A stretch of DNA of 64,000 nucleotides from Ruegeria discodermiae (GCF_030758345.1 NZ_JAVAMO010000002.1:310001-374000), one strand, 5' to 3'. Shown: positions 54,511-63,310, numbered from the stretch's first letter. Notes: generated by a model not told the origin, from the sequence alone. Program-made: numbers and translations.

Positions 54511-55644
54511 TCAGTGCGCCTTGAGCTTGAGTTTGTCGTTCAGCCAGTTGACAAACTGGGCAATCGAGAAGTTCACCAGTAGGAAACACCCCATCAGGAT
54601 CGCGATAAGTTCCAACGTCTGACCCGACTGGGTGATCGATGTCGAAACAATGTAGAAGAGATCCGAGAACCCGATGGCGACGCCAATCGTTGTGGCCTTC
54701 ATGATAAAGATCCATTGATTGCCAAGCGGCGGGATGATCGTTCGCAGCGCCATCGGCATCTTGATTCGGGACCAGATGGCACGTTGGTTGAGGCCCAAAG
54801 CCTCACCGGCTTCGATCAATCCCTTGGGAACCTCTGCCAGACCGCCGCGCACGACTTCAGCGATATATGCGGAACCGTAAAGAACGATCGCGATGATCAT
54901 AACCAAAAGCTCTGGTGAGATCGTCAAACCGCCGACAAACCGCAGCCCTTTCAACTCGGGCCAGGAGAACACGCTCTCTCCGGTTGGCACATAGAGACCC
55001 GACGCAACAAGCAGCAGAAGCACCAGCAGGCCAACCCAGGCGATCGCCGACTGAAAGATCCCGATCCGCGCCTTTCGAAGCAAGAATACGGCCGCAATCA
55101 TGATCAGCACCAAGACCAGCGCCACCACCAGGGGCAAGTTCAGCACCGGAACCATCAGGCCACGATTTGACAGGAACACGCCATCTGAAAGCGACATCGC
55201 CTGCCGGGGGCCGGGCAGATGGATCATGATGGCGTACCAGAAGATCCCCTGAAGAATGAGCGGAATGTTTCTGAAAATCTGCGTGTATACCGTCGCTGCG
55301 GTTTTCAGCGCTGGGTTTCGCGAGTCGCGGAATGTCCCGATCAGAAACCCGATGATCGTTGACAGGACGATCGTCAGAGCACCAACAAACAAGGTATTGA
55401 GAAACCCGATTGTCAGCGTTCGCGCATAACTGTCACTTATGTCCCGGTCGATAAGCGAAAACGAATATGACCAGCCCGTGGATCGCTCTAGAAATCCGAA
55501 ACCGCTGGTAAGCCCAAGCGCGCTCAGGTTGACCTTCGCGCTTTGAATGGCGCCGTAAACTGCCAGGGCAGTAACGGCTATAATCAGCCCTTGGATGATC
55601 AGCTTGCGCCGTTGGGCGCGCGCCTTGAGTTCGGCAACGTCCAT
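54511..55644 (-). CDS. aapQ: Amino-acid ABC transporter permease (AapQ type)
   Basis: 377 residues, about eight hydrophobic segments. The EAA loop reads EVVRGGLAEVPKGLIEAGEALGLNQRAIWSRIKMPMALRTIIPPLGNQW, and the N-terminal helix region YARTLTIGFLNTLFVGALTIVLSTIIGFLIG is the usual permease start. It follows aapJ by about 70 bases. With aapM it forms the membrane part of an importer for L-amino acids or, in this locus, a related zwitterion. Confidence 0.85.
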   Translation of the reverse strand: MDVAELKARAQRRKLIIQGLIIAVTALAVYGAIQSAKVNLSALGLTSGFGFLERSTGWSYSFSLIDRDISDSYARTLTIGFLNTLFVGALTIVLSTIIGFLIGTFRDSRNPALKTAATVYTQIFRNIPLILQGIFWYAIMIHLPGPRQAMSLSDGVFLSNRGLMVPVLNLPLVVALVLVLIMIAAVFLLRKARIGIFQSAIAWVGLLVLLLLVASGLYVPTGESVFSWPELKGLRFVGGLTISPELLVMIIAIVLYGSAYIAEVVRGGLAEVPKGLIEAGEALGLNQRAIWSRIKMPMALRTIIPPLGNQWIFIMKATTIGVAIGFSDLFYIVSTSITQSGQTLELIAILMGCFLLVNFSIAQFVNWLNDKLKLKAH

Positions 55645-55715
55645 GTCTCGAGATCTCTTGTTCAGGGAATTGAGGCGAGGGCCGCCACCGCGTGACGACC
55701 CTCAGACATCTTACA

Positions 55716-56750
55716 TTAGTCGAGCTGCGGCGCGTAAAGCACGCCACCATGGCTCCACAGGTTGTTCAGGCCACGCTCCAGCTTGTAGGGGCTGTCGTCA
55801 CCCAGGTTGCGATGGTAGATTTCGCCATAGTTGCCGACTGCGGCAATCATTTCGCGGGCCCATGTGTCGCGGATGCCTAGGCGCTCGCCCATGCCCGGTT
55901 CGGTGCCCAGAAGGCGCGCGATCTTCGGGTTCGGCGGATTGGCTGCCATCTCTTGAACATTTTCCGAGGTGATACCCTCTTCTTCTGCGATCAGAAGCGC
56001 GGCCAGCATCCAGTTGGTGAAGTCCACGAACTCCTCATCGCCCTGACGCATCGCCGCCGAGATCGGCTCGTTGGACAATTGGTCATTGAGGATCACATGT
56101 GCATCCGGGTTGTCCAGCTCGGTCGCGCGCAGAACCGCCAGGAATGGGCCCCAGGCAACGAAACTGTCGCAGCGATTGGCCAAATAGGCCGCCCGCAGCT
56201 CGGACGCTTTCTCATAGCTGACCATCGTGTGTTCGACACCGAGGCTTTGAAGATAGTTTGCCGCGATCCGTTCGATTGTGGTGCCGGCCTCAACGCAGAT
56301 TGTACCGCCTTCAAGGTCTTTGGCTTCGGTAATACCCAGATCGCCATGTGCCATGAACTGAGCACCGCCGAAGAAGTAGGGTATCGAGAACTGGAGGCCC
56401 AGCTCGGTGTCGCGCCCCATGGTCCAACCGGTGGCCTTGATGATGATGTCGACGTCGCCGGATTGAAGTGCCGGGAACCGCTGCGCCCAGCTCAACGGCA
56501 CGATCTGTGCCTTTTCCGGATCACCCAAAAGCGCCGTCGTCATCGCGCGGCAGAGGTCGATGTCGAGCCCCTTCCACTCGTTCTTGTCGTTCACTTCGAC
56601 AAACCCGAAGTAGCTGCCGTTATGGCCGGAACAGAGCATTGTTCCCCGCTCTTCAATGGTTTTTATCGTAGGGCTTTCCGCCATCGATGCGGTTGGCAGC
56701 GCCAAACCGGCGGCCATGGCAAGTCCTGCCATCACTCCTTTAGAAAACAT
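55716..56750 (-). CDS. aapJ: Amino-acid ABC transporter substrate-binding protein (AapJ type)
   Basis: 344 residues from the ATG at 56750, preceded by GGAGGAAACG; a four-residue longer start is less likely. Signal peptide MFSKGVMAGLAMAAGLALPTASMAES. The SBP family 3 signature is seen in GFVEVNDKNEWKGLDIDLCRAM, and ISAAMRQGDEEFVDFTNWM is the AapJ-type C-terminal region. It captures the substrate in the periplasm. It heads the aapJQM operon, with operator-like site 3 beginning 17 bases upstream. Its binding-site residues would be the best clue to the substrate of this locus. Confidence 0.9.
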   Translation of the reverse strand: MFSKGVMAGLAMAAGLALPTASMAESPTIKTIEERGTMLCSGHNGSYFGFVEVNDKNEWKGLDIDLCRAMTTALLGDPEKAQIVPLSWAQRFPALQSGDVDIIIKATGWTMGRDTELGLQFSIPYFFGGAQFMAHGDLGITEAKDLEGGTICVEAGTTIERIAANYLQSLGVEHTMVSYEKASELRAAYLANRCDSFVAWGPFLAVLRATELDNPDAHVILNDQLSNEPISAAMRQGDEEFVDFTNWMLAALLIAEEEGITSENVQEMAANPPNPKIARLLGTEPGMGERLGIRDTWAREMIAAVGNYGEIYHRNLGDDSPYKLERGLNNLWSHGGVLYAPQLD

Positions 56751-56766
56751 CGTTTCCTCCATCTGT

Positions 56767-56788
56767 TGTTCTATATATCGGTACTTTT
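56767..56788. promoter_or_regulatory. Shared operator-like motif, site 3 (aapJ promoter)
   Basis: TGTTCTATATATCGGTAC begins at 56767 on the plus strand and is followed by TTTT. It matches site 1 at 17 of 22 positions and at 16 of the first 18. It lies 17-38 bases upstream of the aapJ start, over the likely ribosome-binding or promoter region, and is followed by AT-rich sequence suited to a promoter. Confidence 0.5.
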
Positions 56789-56789
56789 G

Positions 56790-57275
56790 TATTATTATAT
56801 AGAATGATTAATCCGACACGACGAGTCAATACATTCTGCAAAACGTTGTTGCCGGGCCGTTTGCTGCCACATCGCATCGGAGGTGAAATGCCGTTGTTGA
56901 ACTCAATCCCGAGGCGCGATTCCCCTGAAGATGCAGCGCGAAGGGAGCGCCCGCCGCCCTCCGGTCCTCGCGCAAATGCGCGCGGAAGATCACCCAGACA
57001 CGACTCCTGCAGTACTGGTCCATCGCCACGCTTTCGGCCTACTGCACAAGCTTGGCGAGGCCGCTCATCGCCCTTGCTTCGCGCGGTGGCTCATCAGCCC
57101 TTCAATCATGTGGCCTCGGAACCTGTTCGGCCACCATTCGACCAATCGCAGGCTAACCTTCCATCATGTCTCGCCAACGGTCTTGATGGCTCACAGCCAT
57201 CTTGAGATTCCCCTCAGGAGTAATCGTAATGTCTAGTTCGACAAACGAACGAACGTTTTTTGGAAGAGATTCGAA
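56790..57275. other. Gene-free region between aapJ and the decaying operon
   Basis: About 485 bases. The first 30 are AT-rich and probably hold the aapJ promoter. No convincing gene is present: open frames of about 100 codons in three frames share no known motif and compete with each other. A perfect 7-bp hairpin GATGGCT/AGCCATC lies at 57185-57201. Around 57242-57255 the sequence ACGAACGAACGTTT is a TetR-operator-like repeat just before the next gene. It may be the relic of a regulator gene that once controlled the operon downstream. Confidence 0.4.
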
Positions 57276-58007
57276 GTGGCACCCGATACCCCGTCAGATA
57301 CGGCTGTTGCCGTGCCCGGTATTTCCGGAAAACGCGTTCTGGTGACAGGGGCGTCCTCAGGTCTTGGCGTACATTTTGCCCGTTTGTTTGCCGAGCATGG
57401 CGCCCATGTCACCGCCGCCGAGCGCTGGGTTGGCAATGTCGAAGACCTGTGCACAGAGATTGTGGCCTCTGGCGGGCAGGCACAGGCGCTCCAGCTTAAT
57501 GTTCCCGATCCGGCTTCTGTGCAGACGGGACTTGAGGCGCAAGGCTTTGAAATCGTGATCAACAATGCCGGGACAAAGGTGTCGACCTCGGCGCTGGATC
57601 ACACGCAGGGTGATATCGACAATATCATTGACACCAGTCTCAAGGGCGTCTTCCACGTCGCCCAGACCGCCGCACGGCAAATGAAGGATGCCGACCAAAG
57701 AGGCAGCATCGTCAATGCGGCTTCAAAAGGCGATGTCCTGCAGCTGACCCGGGCATTGGCGCTGGAATGGGCACGGTATGGTATTCGCGTCAACGTCCTG
57801 TGCCTCAGCTATATTGAGACGGAACTAAATCACGTATTCTTTGACTCTGAACCAGGCAAGGCTTTGATCCGGCGCGTGCCGCAACGGCGCCTGGCTCAGC
57901 CACAGGATCTGGACGGCGCCATCCTTCTGCTGGCGTCGGATCTGGGTCGCTACATGATCGGTGCGGACATCGCCGTCGACAGCGGCCATCTCGTGTTGTC
58001 TCTATAA
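57276..58007 (+). pseudogene. Short-chain dehydrogenase with catalytic segment deleted
   Basis: 243 codons, open from a GTG with GGAAGAG before it. The cofactor motif TGASSGLG and NNAG are intact, and the C-terminal half (TRALALEWARYGIRVNVL) is typical of fatty-acid-type SDRs. Where other members read about sixteen more residues between the catalytic NxAS and the YxASK motif, this one goes straight from GSIVNAASK to GDVLQLT. One of the Ser/Tyr pair is therefore missing and the reading frame is kept. The deletion runs between two similar AAS triplets. The protein may be made but cannot have the normal catalytic tetrad. Four broken genes follow in the same direction, so I treat it as decaying. 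Confidence 0.6.
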
Positions 58008-58020
58008 AGGATAGTCATCA

Positions 58021-58404
58021 TGGACTTTATCATTTCGCCCAGGGTCGAGGATTTGGTATCCGCCTTTCAGATCGTGAGAGCATTCAGATCAAGCTGGGCG
58101 ATCTGGCCATAGGCATCGAAATCGGGCGCTTGCTGGTGATCAAGGCAGCCTGGGCGCTCGATCAGGGCAAGAGGTCTCGATGGCGAAAATCCATGTCGCG
58201 AACCTGCTGCACAAGGCCGCCGATGTGGCGATCCAGATCGATGGTGCACGCGGATACAGCCAGGATACCGTTCTGGAATGGATCTACCGCTATGCCTGTC
58301 GGGCCCGTCTGGTCGATGGCGCAGGTGAAGTGCACCAGATGGTTCTGAACCGCCATTTGACCGATCAAAAGCGGGACTTTTTGAAATGGGAATCCGCTGG
58401 CTGA
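58021..58404 (+). pseudogene. Acyl-CoA dehydrogenase remnant
   Basis: The 5' end MDFIISPRVEDL is a typical acyl-CoA dehydrogenase start, 13 bases after the previous stop. It is followed by a stop near residue 30 and shifted frames. From 58180 the frame reads KIHVANLLHKAADVAIQIDG, then ARGYSQDTVLEWIYRYAC and VHQMVLNRHL, the C-terminal helices of the family. About 800 bases of the middle are gone, and the two ends are in different frames. It is not functional. Confidence 0.75.
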
Positions 58405-58434
58405 TCCAGCGACCTGACATTGGGAGGAGAGGAC

Positions 58435-58647
58435 GTGTTTCGCGAGCCACATCTGGCACCGCGACCGGCAAACTTTGGCCCGCTTACGTAGCTGAGTTTT
58501 CTGGAACGCGCTTTGGAAGTTCACATAACGTGCCCCGCCGACGCGTGGCGCGGACAAAACTGGAACTACGTTGAATTCGGTGAACTGTTTGCTCGAATGG
58601 CCGCATGGCTGCGCAAGCAGGGTGCTGGTCATGAGGGGGACATCTGA
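58435..58647 (+). pseudogene. Acyl-CoA synthetase remnant (N-terminus only)
   Basis: A GTG at 58435 behind GGGAGGAGAG starts a frame reading FREPHLAPRPANFGPLT, then an amber codon at 58489, then LSFLERALEVHITCPADAWR and GQNWNYVEFGELFARMAAWL. This is the conserved N-terminus of medium/long-chain AMP-forming acyl-CoA ligases. After about 70 codons the frame ends and the rest of the gene, including the ATP site, is absent. It borders directly on the TRAP permease remnant, so a deletion joined the two. Confidence 0.75.
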
Positions 58648-59201
58648 AATAAGCTCGGAACTTTTGACACTGGGAATGTTCGGGATTGTGCTATTGGCCA
58701 TCATCTTGAGGGTCTCCCTCTCTTTCGCGGTGGGCAGCACGGCTGTCATCTTCGACTATCTGATGCTTGGCCCCAACGGCATGTATTCTATCGTTTCCAC
58801 GATGTTCGGGGGCATTTGGTCAATCTTGATGTCTTCGATCTCGTTCTTTGCCTTCATTGGCGTGGTGTTGGCCAAGTCCAATATCCCCGAAGACCTCTAT
58901 CACGCTTTCTACCTGTGGTCCGGGCGGATGCCTGGCGGGTTATTGCTGGACACGTCCAGTTTTGCAGCGACGCTGTCGGAGATGACGGGCAGCTATGCGG
59001 CCTCCACCATCACGACCGGCACGGTGGGCATCCCGGCCATGGATCGGCGGGGCTATGATCACAACTTCGTTCTGGGCACGATCGGCGCCTCCGGCACCTT
59101 TCTACGCGTCGGTCGTGCCTTTCCTTGGCCTGATGCTCACCGCTGGGGTACTGACCTTCCTGTTTCCCGAGATCATCGCTCATTTCATCAACACTGGTTA
59201 A
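58631..59201 (+). pseudogene. TRAP transporter large permease (DctM) remnant
   Basis: The first part (frame from 58631) reads LLTLGMFGIVLLAIILR, then FIGVVLAKSNIPEDLYHAFY and WSGRMPGGLLLDTSS, then MTGSYAASTITTGTVGIPAM, which is DctM residues of about 1-160. At about 59097 the frame must shift to reach YASVVPFLGLMLTAGVLTFL and FPEIIAHFINTG, the usual C-terminus. About 200 codons are missing between, so transport is impossible. It is followed 30 bases later by the matching binding-protein remnant. Confidence 0.75.
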
Positions 59202-59231
59202 TTCCAACGCACGTTTTCAGCGGAGGAAAAC

Positions 59232-59899
59232 ATGACTGATAAGACCAACAAACTCTCGCGCCGCGGCTTTCTGAGCACATCCGCGATCGCAGCGAACGGG
59301 ACCGTTCTGGCCGCCCCTCCCGCCATTGCTGCCGGGAACATCACCTGGCGGATGCAAACGCACTGGCCCACCGGCAACTGGTATTATGTAGATGTCTTCG
59401 TGAAGTTCTGCGATCGCATCACCGCTGCCACCAATGGCGAACTGACCATCACGCCGGTTCAGAGCAACGGCATCGTGCCCACCGGCGAAGTGCTGAATGC
59501 GGTGCGCCGCGGCTTGCTGGAAAGTGCGTTTACCTATCCCGCCTACTAGATCGGACGTATTCCCGTTGCCGGCCACCTGAAGGGCCAAATCGGGGCGTGG
59601 TCTTCGCAGGCATGAAAGCATGGGATGCGCTTGGCGACGATCTTAAGGCCGCCGTCAGCGAAATCGTCCGCGCGACATCTGCGGATGCCAGCGCGTATTT
59701 CGTCTATCGCGACATGCCCTTAAAGAAGAAGTTCGTGGAGGAAATGGGCGGTGAGTTGACACAACTGGACGCCAACACCATCGCAGACTTGCAGCGCTAT
59801 TACCTCGAAGTTGTGGATGATTTCTCCGCCAAAGACCCGAAGTACTGCGGTCGCGTTGGTGAAATGTTGCATGAGTACCAGCGCCTGCGCGGATCCTAA
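59232..59899 (+). pseudogene. TRAP transporter binding protein (DctP) remnant
   Basis: Starts with a Tat-type signal (LSRRGFLSTSAIAANGTVLA) and WRMQTHWPTGNWYYVDVFVK, as in DctP-type TRAP proteins of the mannitol/chloroaromatic group. An amber codon at 59547 falls where relatives have Trp (AYWIGRIPVAGH), then the frame shifts. The C-terminal part resumes at 59597 with FAGMKAWDALGDDLKAAVSE and ends at 59899. Roughly 150 codons of the middle are lost. The message keeps a good ribosome-binding site (GGAGGAAAAC). Confidence 0.75.
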
Positions 59900-60354
59900 G
59901 GCCTTTGACGACGTGCCCAGGGTGTTTTTTGCCTTAGGCGCATTGCGTCACGGGAGGCGAAAACACGAGTGCCTAAACGGTGCCTCCGGGATGATCCGCT
60001 TGGAAGTAAAAACAAGGCGTTTTCGCATGCGGCGGGGCAGCCGTATTTCAATCCAGACGTCCCGCTTCGTCGGATAACTATATCCAGAACAACTTCATTG
60101 CGATTGCCTCGCGGCAAAGCCAATACTTGCGACCTGTTTCTCGCAACGAATTCATCAAGCTGTTAGAGGTCGCCTTCTCGACCCTGTCTCGGTCGCAGGT
60201 TTCAAGCGACCAGCGACCAGACCTGACGACCCTGCCACTGCGACGCAAGCTCTCGTCAGCAACTTGGCAATGCAACCCTTGAAACTTAGCTTGGAATAAA
60301 ACTCCGCCCGACGCGTTGTCGTCCAGACCAAACTAACCTTGGGTAGATATCAAA
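59900..60354. other. Gene-free region
   Basis: About 455 bases without a supported gene. CCTAAGGC (59895-59902) and GCCTTAGG (59931-59938) are inverted repeats 28 bases apart, starting on the stop of the DctP remnant, with a T-run just before the second arm; possibly an old terminator. A stretch around 60070-60280 stays open on the plus strand (RQSQYLRPVSRNEFIKLLEV) but has no start and no recognised family. The subtilase promoter must lie near the end. Confidence 0.4.
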
Positions 60355-61809
60355 ATGCAAAAGCCAAAGAAATTCACGCTGAGAGTTCTTCTGCTCCTCG
60401 GCCTCTGGTTACCGGTTCAATTGGCGATGCCATTCGAATGGCAGGGTTCAACTATCTCAGCGGCCTGGGCGGATGATGACGATGGCGGTGACGACGGCGG
60501 CGGTGGCGACGACAATGGCGGTGGCGACGACCGGGATGATGATCGCGACGACGATCGTGATGACGACCGAGACGATGATGATCGGCGAGGTGGTCCCGGC
60601 TCACGGATCGAAAGAGGCTACTCGGGCGATAGGACGTCACGCTCCGGCCAACGGCGCCCGACCAATGCCGCGCCACAAGCGACAAGACCGCGTGCGCCGG
60701 TTGCCTTTCCGACGCATGCCCCTTCCGAGATTATCGTATCGGATGCCTCCGCTGACGATCTGGCACAGCTTGTATCGGAGGGATTTGTAGTCGAAGCCAC
60801 CATCTCCCTTGAGAACCTGAACCGGGTCCTGACTCGATTGGCAACGCCGCCGGGACTGACGCTGGAGGCCGCGCGGGATCGGGTCCGTGCTCTGCCCTCC
60901 GGGGACTCCGCTGACTTCAATCATTACTACCGGTTTGAACAGAAAGAAGGGCTCGAAGCCTCCTCTCACGCATGTCTGCACGAGAATTGCCCGGCATGGG
61001 AGATGATCGAATGGCCTCAGCTGACACAAGCGAGCGGGACATGTTCGGTGCGGGTTCCGGTTGGAATGATCGATACCGGGATAAACGCGGAGCATGAAAT
61101 CATGGCCGGTGCCCGGCTGGAATTGATTCAGCTTTCGGATACGTCGCTTGCACCCTCAACGGCCATTCATGGAACCGCGGTCGCATCACTTATGACCGGC
61201 GATCCCCAAAGCCGGGTTCCGGGCCTGATACATGGGGCCGAGATTGTTGCGGTGGATGCGTTTTCGCGAAATGGCGCAGACGAACGCGCAGACCTGGTTT
61301 CGCTGCTGCGAGGGTTCGATGCCTTGCACGCGCGCGGTGTGCGGGTAATCAACCTTTCGCTTGCCGGCCCGGACAACCGCTTGCTCGAACAGGCCGTGGC
61401 TCAGTTGGTGCAAGAGGACGGGATCGTCGTCGTGGCAGCAGCGGGCAATGCGGGCCCCAAAGGCGAACCGGCCTACCCGGCGGCATTTGACACTGTGCTT
61501 GCGGTGACTGCGGTTGACGCCCGCGCGCGCGTCTATCGCAAGGCGCAGCGGGGGCCGCATATCGATCTGACCGCCCCGGGGGTGAACATGTTGTCGGCCA
61601 CCTCAATCCGTGGCGCACGGCTGAAATCCGGGACCTCTTTTGCGGTGCCGTTCGTCACCGCCGCCGTGGCAATCATGCTGTCAACTGACGCAACTCTAAC
61701 ACCTGAACAGGTGCGCGCGCGGCTGATAGGTTCGGCTCAGGATTTGGGCGCACCGGGCTTTGACGAGATATTTGGCCATGGCCTGCTGAACACAAAAGGT
61801 TTGTGTTAA
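60355..61809 (+). CDS. Exported subtilisin-like serine protease (S8) with acidic N-terminal region
   Basis: 484 residues. Signal peptide to about residue 39 (LLLLGLWLPVQ, cleavage near AWA). Residues 40-80 are almost only Asp, Gly and Arg, including four RDDD repeats, coded by a 12-base tandem repeat. The protease domain has catalytic D240 (VGMIDTGINAEH), H272 (IHGTAVASL) and S428 (KSGTSFAVPFV), plus the oxyanion Asn in AAAGNAGPKG. The acidic tract could bind calcium or act with the pro-region; this is a guess. The stop overlaps that of the anti-sigma gene on the other strand by four bases. A sigma/anti-sigma pair next to a protease suggests regulation or proteolytic sensing. Confidence 0.85.
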   Translation: MQKPKKFTLRVLLLLGLWLPVQLAMPFEWQGSTISAAWADDDDGGDDGGGGDDNGGGDDRDDDRDDDRDDDRDDDDRRGGPGSRIERGYSGDRTSRSGQRRPTNAAPQATRPRAPVAFPTHAPSEIIVSDASADDLAQLVSEGFVVEATISLENLNRVLTRLATPPGLTLEAARDRVRALPSGDSADFNHYYRFEQKEGLEASSHACLHENCPAWEMIEWPQLTQASGTCSVRVPVGMIDTGINAEHEIMAGARLELIQLSDTSLAPSTAIHGTAVASLMTGDPQSRVPGLIHGAEIVAVDAFSRNGADERADLVSLLRGFDALHARGVRVINLSLAGPDNRLLEQAVAQLVQEDGIVVVAAAGNAGPKGEPAYPAAFDTVLAVTAVDARARVYRKAQRGPHIDLTAPGVNMLSATSIRGARLKSGTSFAVPFVTAAVAIMLSTDATLTPEQVRARLIGSAQDLGAPGFDEIFGHGLLNTKGLC

Positions 61810-62549
61810 TGGCTCCAGCCGCGCGCAATCAGCGCGGCTTCGTCATCGGGGGCAAGCGCAGCGCCTGCCCCCAGCCGGTCCAGGAACGGCAAGAGCCCCT
61901 GCATCTCCGCACCGCTGGCCGTCACGAACCCGTCTTCGGTTCCCGATGATGCAAGCGGTTCAGACAGGGTCACCTCGACCATCCATGTGTCACTTGTTCG
62001 GCACGCAATACCCAGATCGATGCGCGCGTCTGCATGGTCAATAACCTCGAACTCGCGGCAAAACCCCTCCGCGATGGGGAGTGTAGCCAGGATCAACAAC
62101 TCCTGATCCGCGTCCTGTGCCCAGGGGACACCCGAGGGCAGACTATTCAGCGCCTCAGATAGGCTTGATCCGCCCGAGATCGGCCCGACGGCCAGCCTGG
62201 GCGGCTGGGCCGGTGTGAAAAAGGACGGCCCTGTGAAAACCGCAAGGGCCAGCGCAGCCGCCAAGGCCGCACCTACCCAGACAGAGGGGCGCATTGGAAA
62301 TCGCACGATCTCAGCGGTTTGCTTGGCGCCCAGGATCGTGTTTTCGATCGCTTGGGGTGCGGGGTCACCCAGCGGGGCCGCAAATGCCTGCGACAGGGCC
62401 TCGTTTGCGGCCATCACGTTGTCGACATAAGCCTGGTCCGGCGGATGATCGGCCAGATGCAAGACAACCTCTGCCGCCTCTTCCGGCGAAAGCTCTCCAT
62501 CAGCAAACGCGGCCAGACGGGTTTTGTCCATCACGGTTTCTGCAGTCAT
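61806..62549 (-). CDS. Membrane-anchored anti-sigma factor
   Basis: 247 residues. N-terminal segment DKTRLAAFADGELSPEEAAEVVLHLADHPPDQAYVDNVMAANEAL is a typical anti-sigma domain, with only some of the zinc-binding residues. One membrane helix at about 91-107, then a periplasmic domain containing two Cys (GFCREFEV, LGIACRTSD). Overlaps the sigma gene by ATGA. The overall plan matches the anti-sigma factor at 23058-23804, so the two pairs may be distant paralogues. Confidence 0.8.
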   Translation of the reverse strand: MTAETVMDKTRLAAFADGELSPEEAAEVVLHLADHPPDQAYVDNVMAANEALSQAFAAPLGDPAPQAIENTILGAKQTAEIVRFPMRPSVWVGAALAAALALAVFTGPSFFTPAQPPRLAVGPISGGSSLSEALNSLPSGVPWAQDADQELLILATLPIAEGFCREFEVIDHADARIDLGIACRTSDTWMVEVTLSEPLASSGTEDGFVTASGAEMQGLLPFLDRLGAGAALAPDDEAALIARGWSH

Positions 62550-63052
62550 TGCATCGGTCCTTTCGACATGCCGAGTTGCGGCAGCAAGGCATCTCTGGCC
62601 CGCGACAGACGGCTCATAACGGTCCCTACAGGCACCTCCAGAACGTCGGATGCCTCCTTGTAGCTCAACCCTTCGATGGCGACGAGCGACAACACGATAC
62701 GCTGCTTTTCAGGCAGCGCCCCCATGGCGTCGCGCGCCATATCGAGCATCATCCGATCTTCGGGCAACCGCGCGGCGCGACCTCCATCGTTTAACCCCGC
62801 TGCTTCTGGATCAACCTGTGCGCCGCGCGTTTTGCTGCGCCGACGATCGTCGATCCAGAGAGTCTGGATGATGCGGTACATCCAGCTATCCATCCGAGTG
62901 CCTTCGCAAAACTGTGCTGCGTTCTTCAGCGCCTTGACGCAGGCGGATTGAACCAAGTCATCCGCGTCGGGCTGGTTGCCCGCCAAAGACAGGGCAAAAC
63001 GGCGCAGTTTTGGGACAATCGCCACCAAATCTTGCCGAAACCGATCCGTCAT
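62546..63052 (-). CDS. ECF-type RNA polymerase sigma factor
   Basis: 168 residues from the ATG at 63052 (MTDRFRQDLVAIV); an eight-residue longer start exists. Region 2: QPDADDLVQSACVKALKNAA and DSWMYRIIQTLWIDDRRR. Region 4: LPEKQRIVLSLVAIEGLSYKEASDVLEVPVGTVMSRLSRARDAL. It is co-translated with its anti-sigma factor. The region upstream (63053-63310), shared with the divergent hydrolase gene, would hold its own promoter. Confidence 0.9.
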   Translation of the reverse strand: MTDRFRQDLVAIVPKLRRFALSLAGNQPDADDLVQSACVKALKNAAQFCEGTRMDSWMYRIIQTLWIDDRRRSKTRGAQVDPEAAGLNDGGRAARLPEDRMMLDMARDAMGALPEKQRIVLSLVAIEGLSYKEASDVLEVPVGTVMSRLSRARDALLPQLGMSKGPMQ

Positions 63053-63310
63053 CGCGCAACTCCCATCTAGCGTCATCTACCGCAACAACGGGCTACCCGC
63101 CGGTTTATTCCAAAATATTGCGCGGGAAAGCAAGCACGCCGAAATCCCAAGCATCAAACTGGACCAGTCATGATGCACTGAGTATCGCACTTCGCTGCGC
63201 TTGTACGACTTGATCCACCCGTCGGCCAAAACCCGTCGCTCAAAAAATTTGGAATAGATCCCGCACCGCATCGTTGTCCTCGCAAGACAGCACAAATTGG
63301 GAGTTCAAAA

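Noticed and set aside
56826-57236. Several 67-133 codon frames between aapJ and the decaying operon
   Set aside because: Three overlapping frames compete, none shows a known motif; possibly relic sequence.
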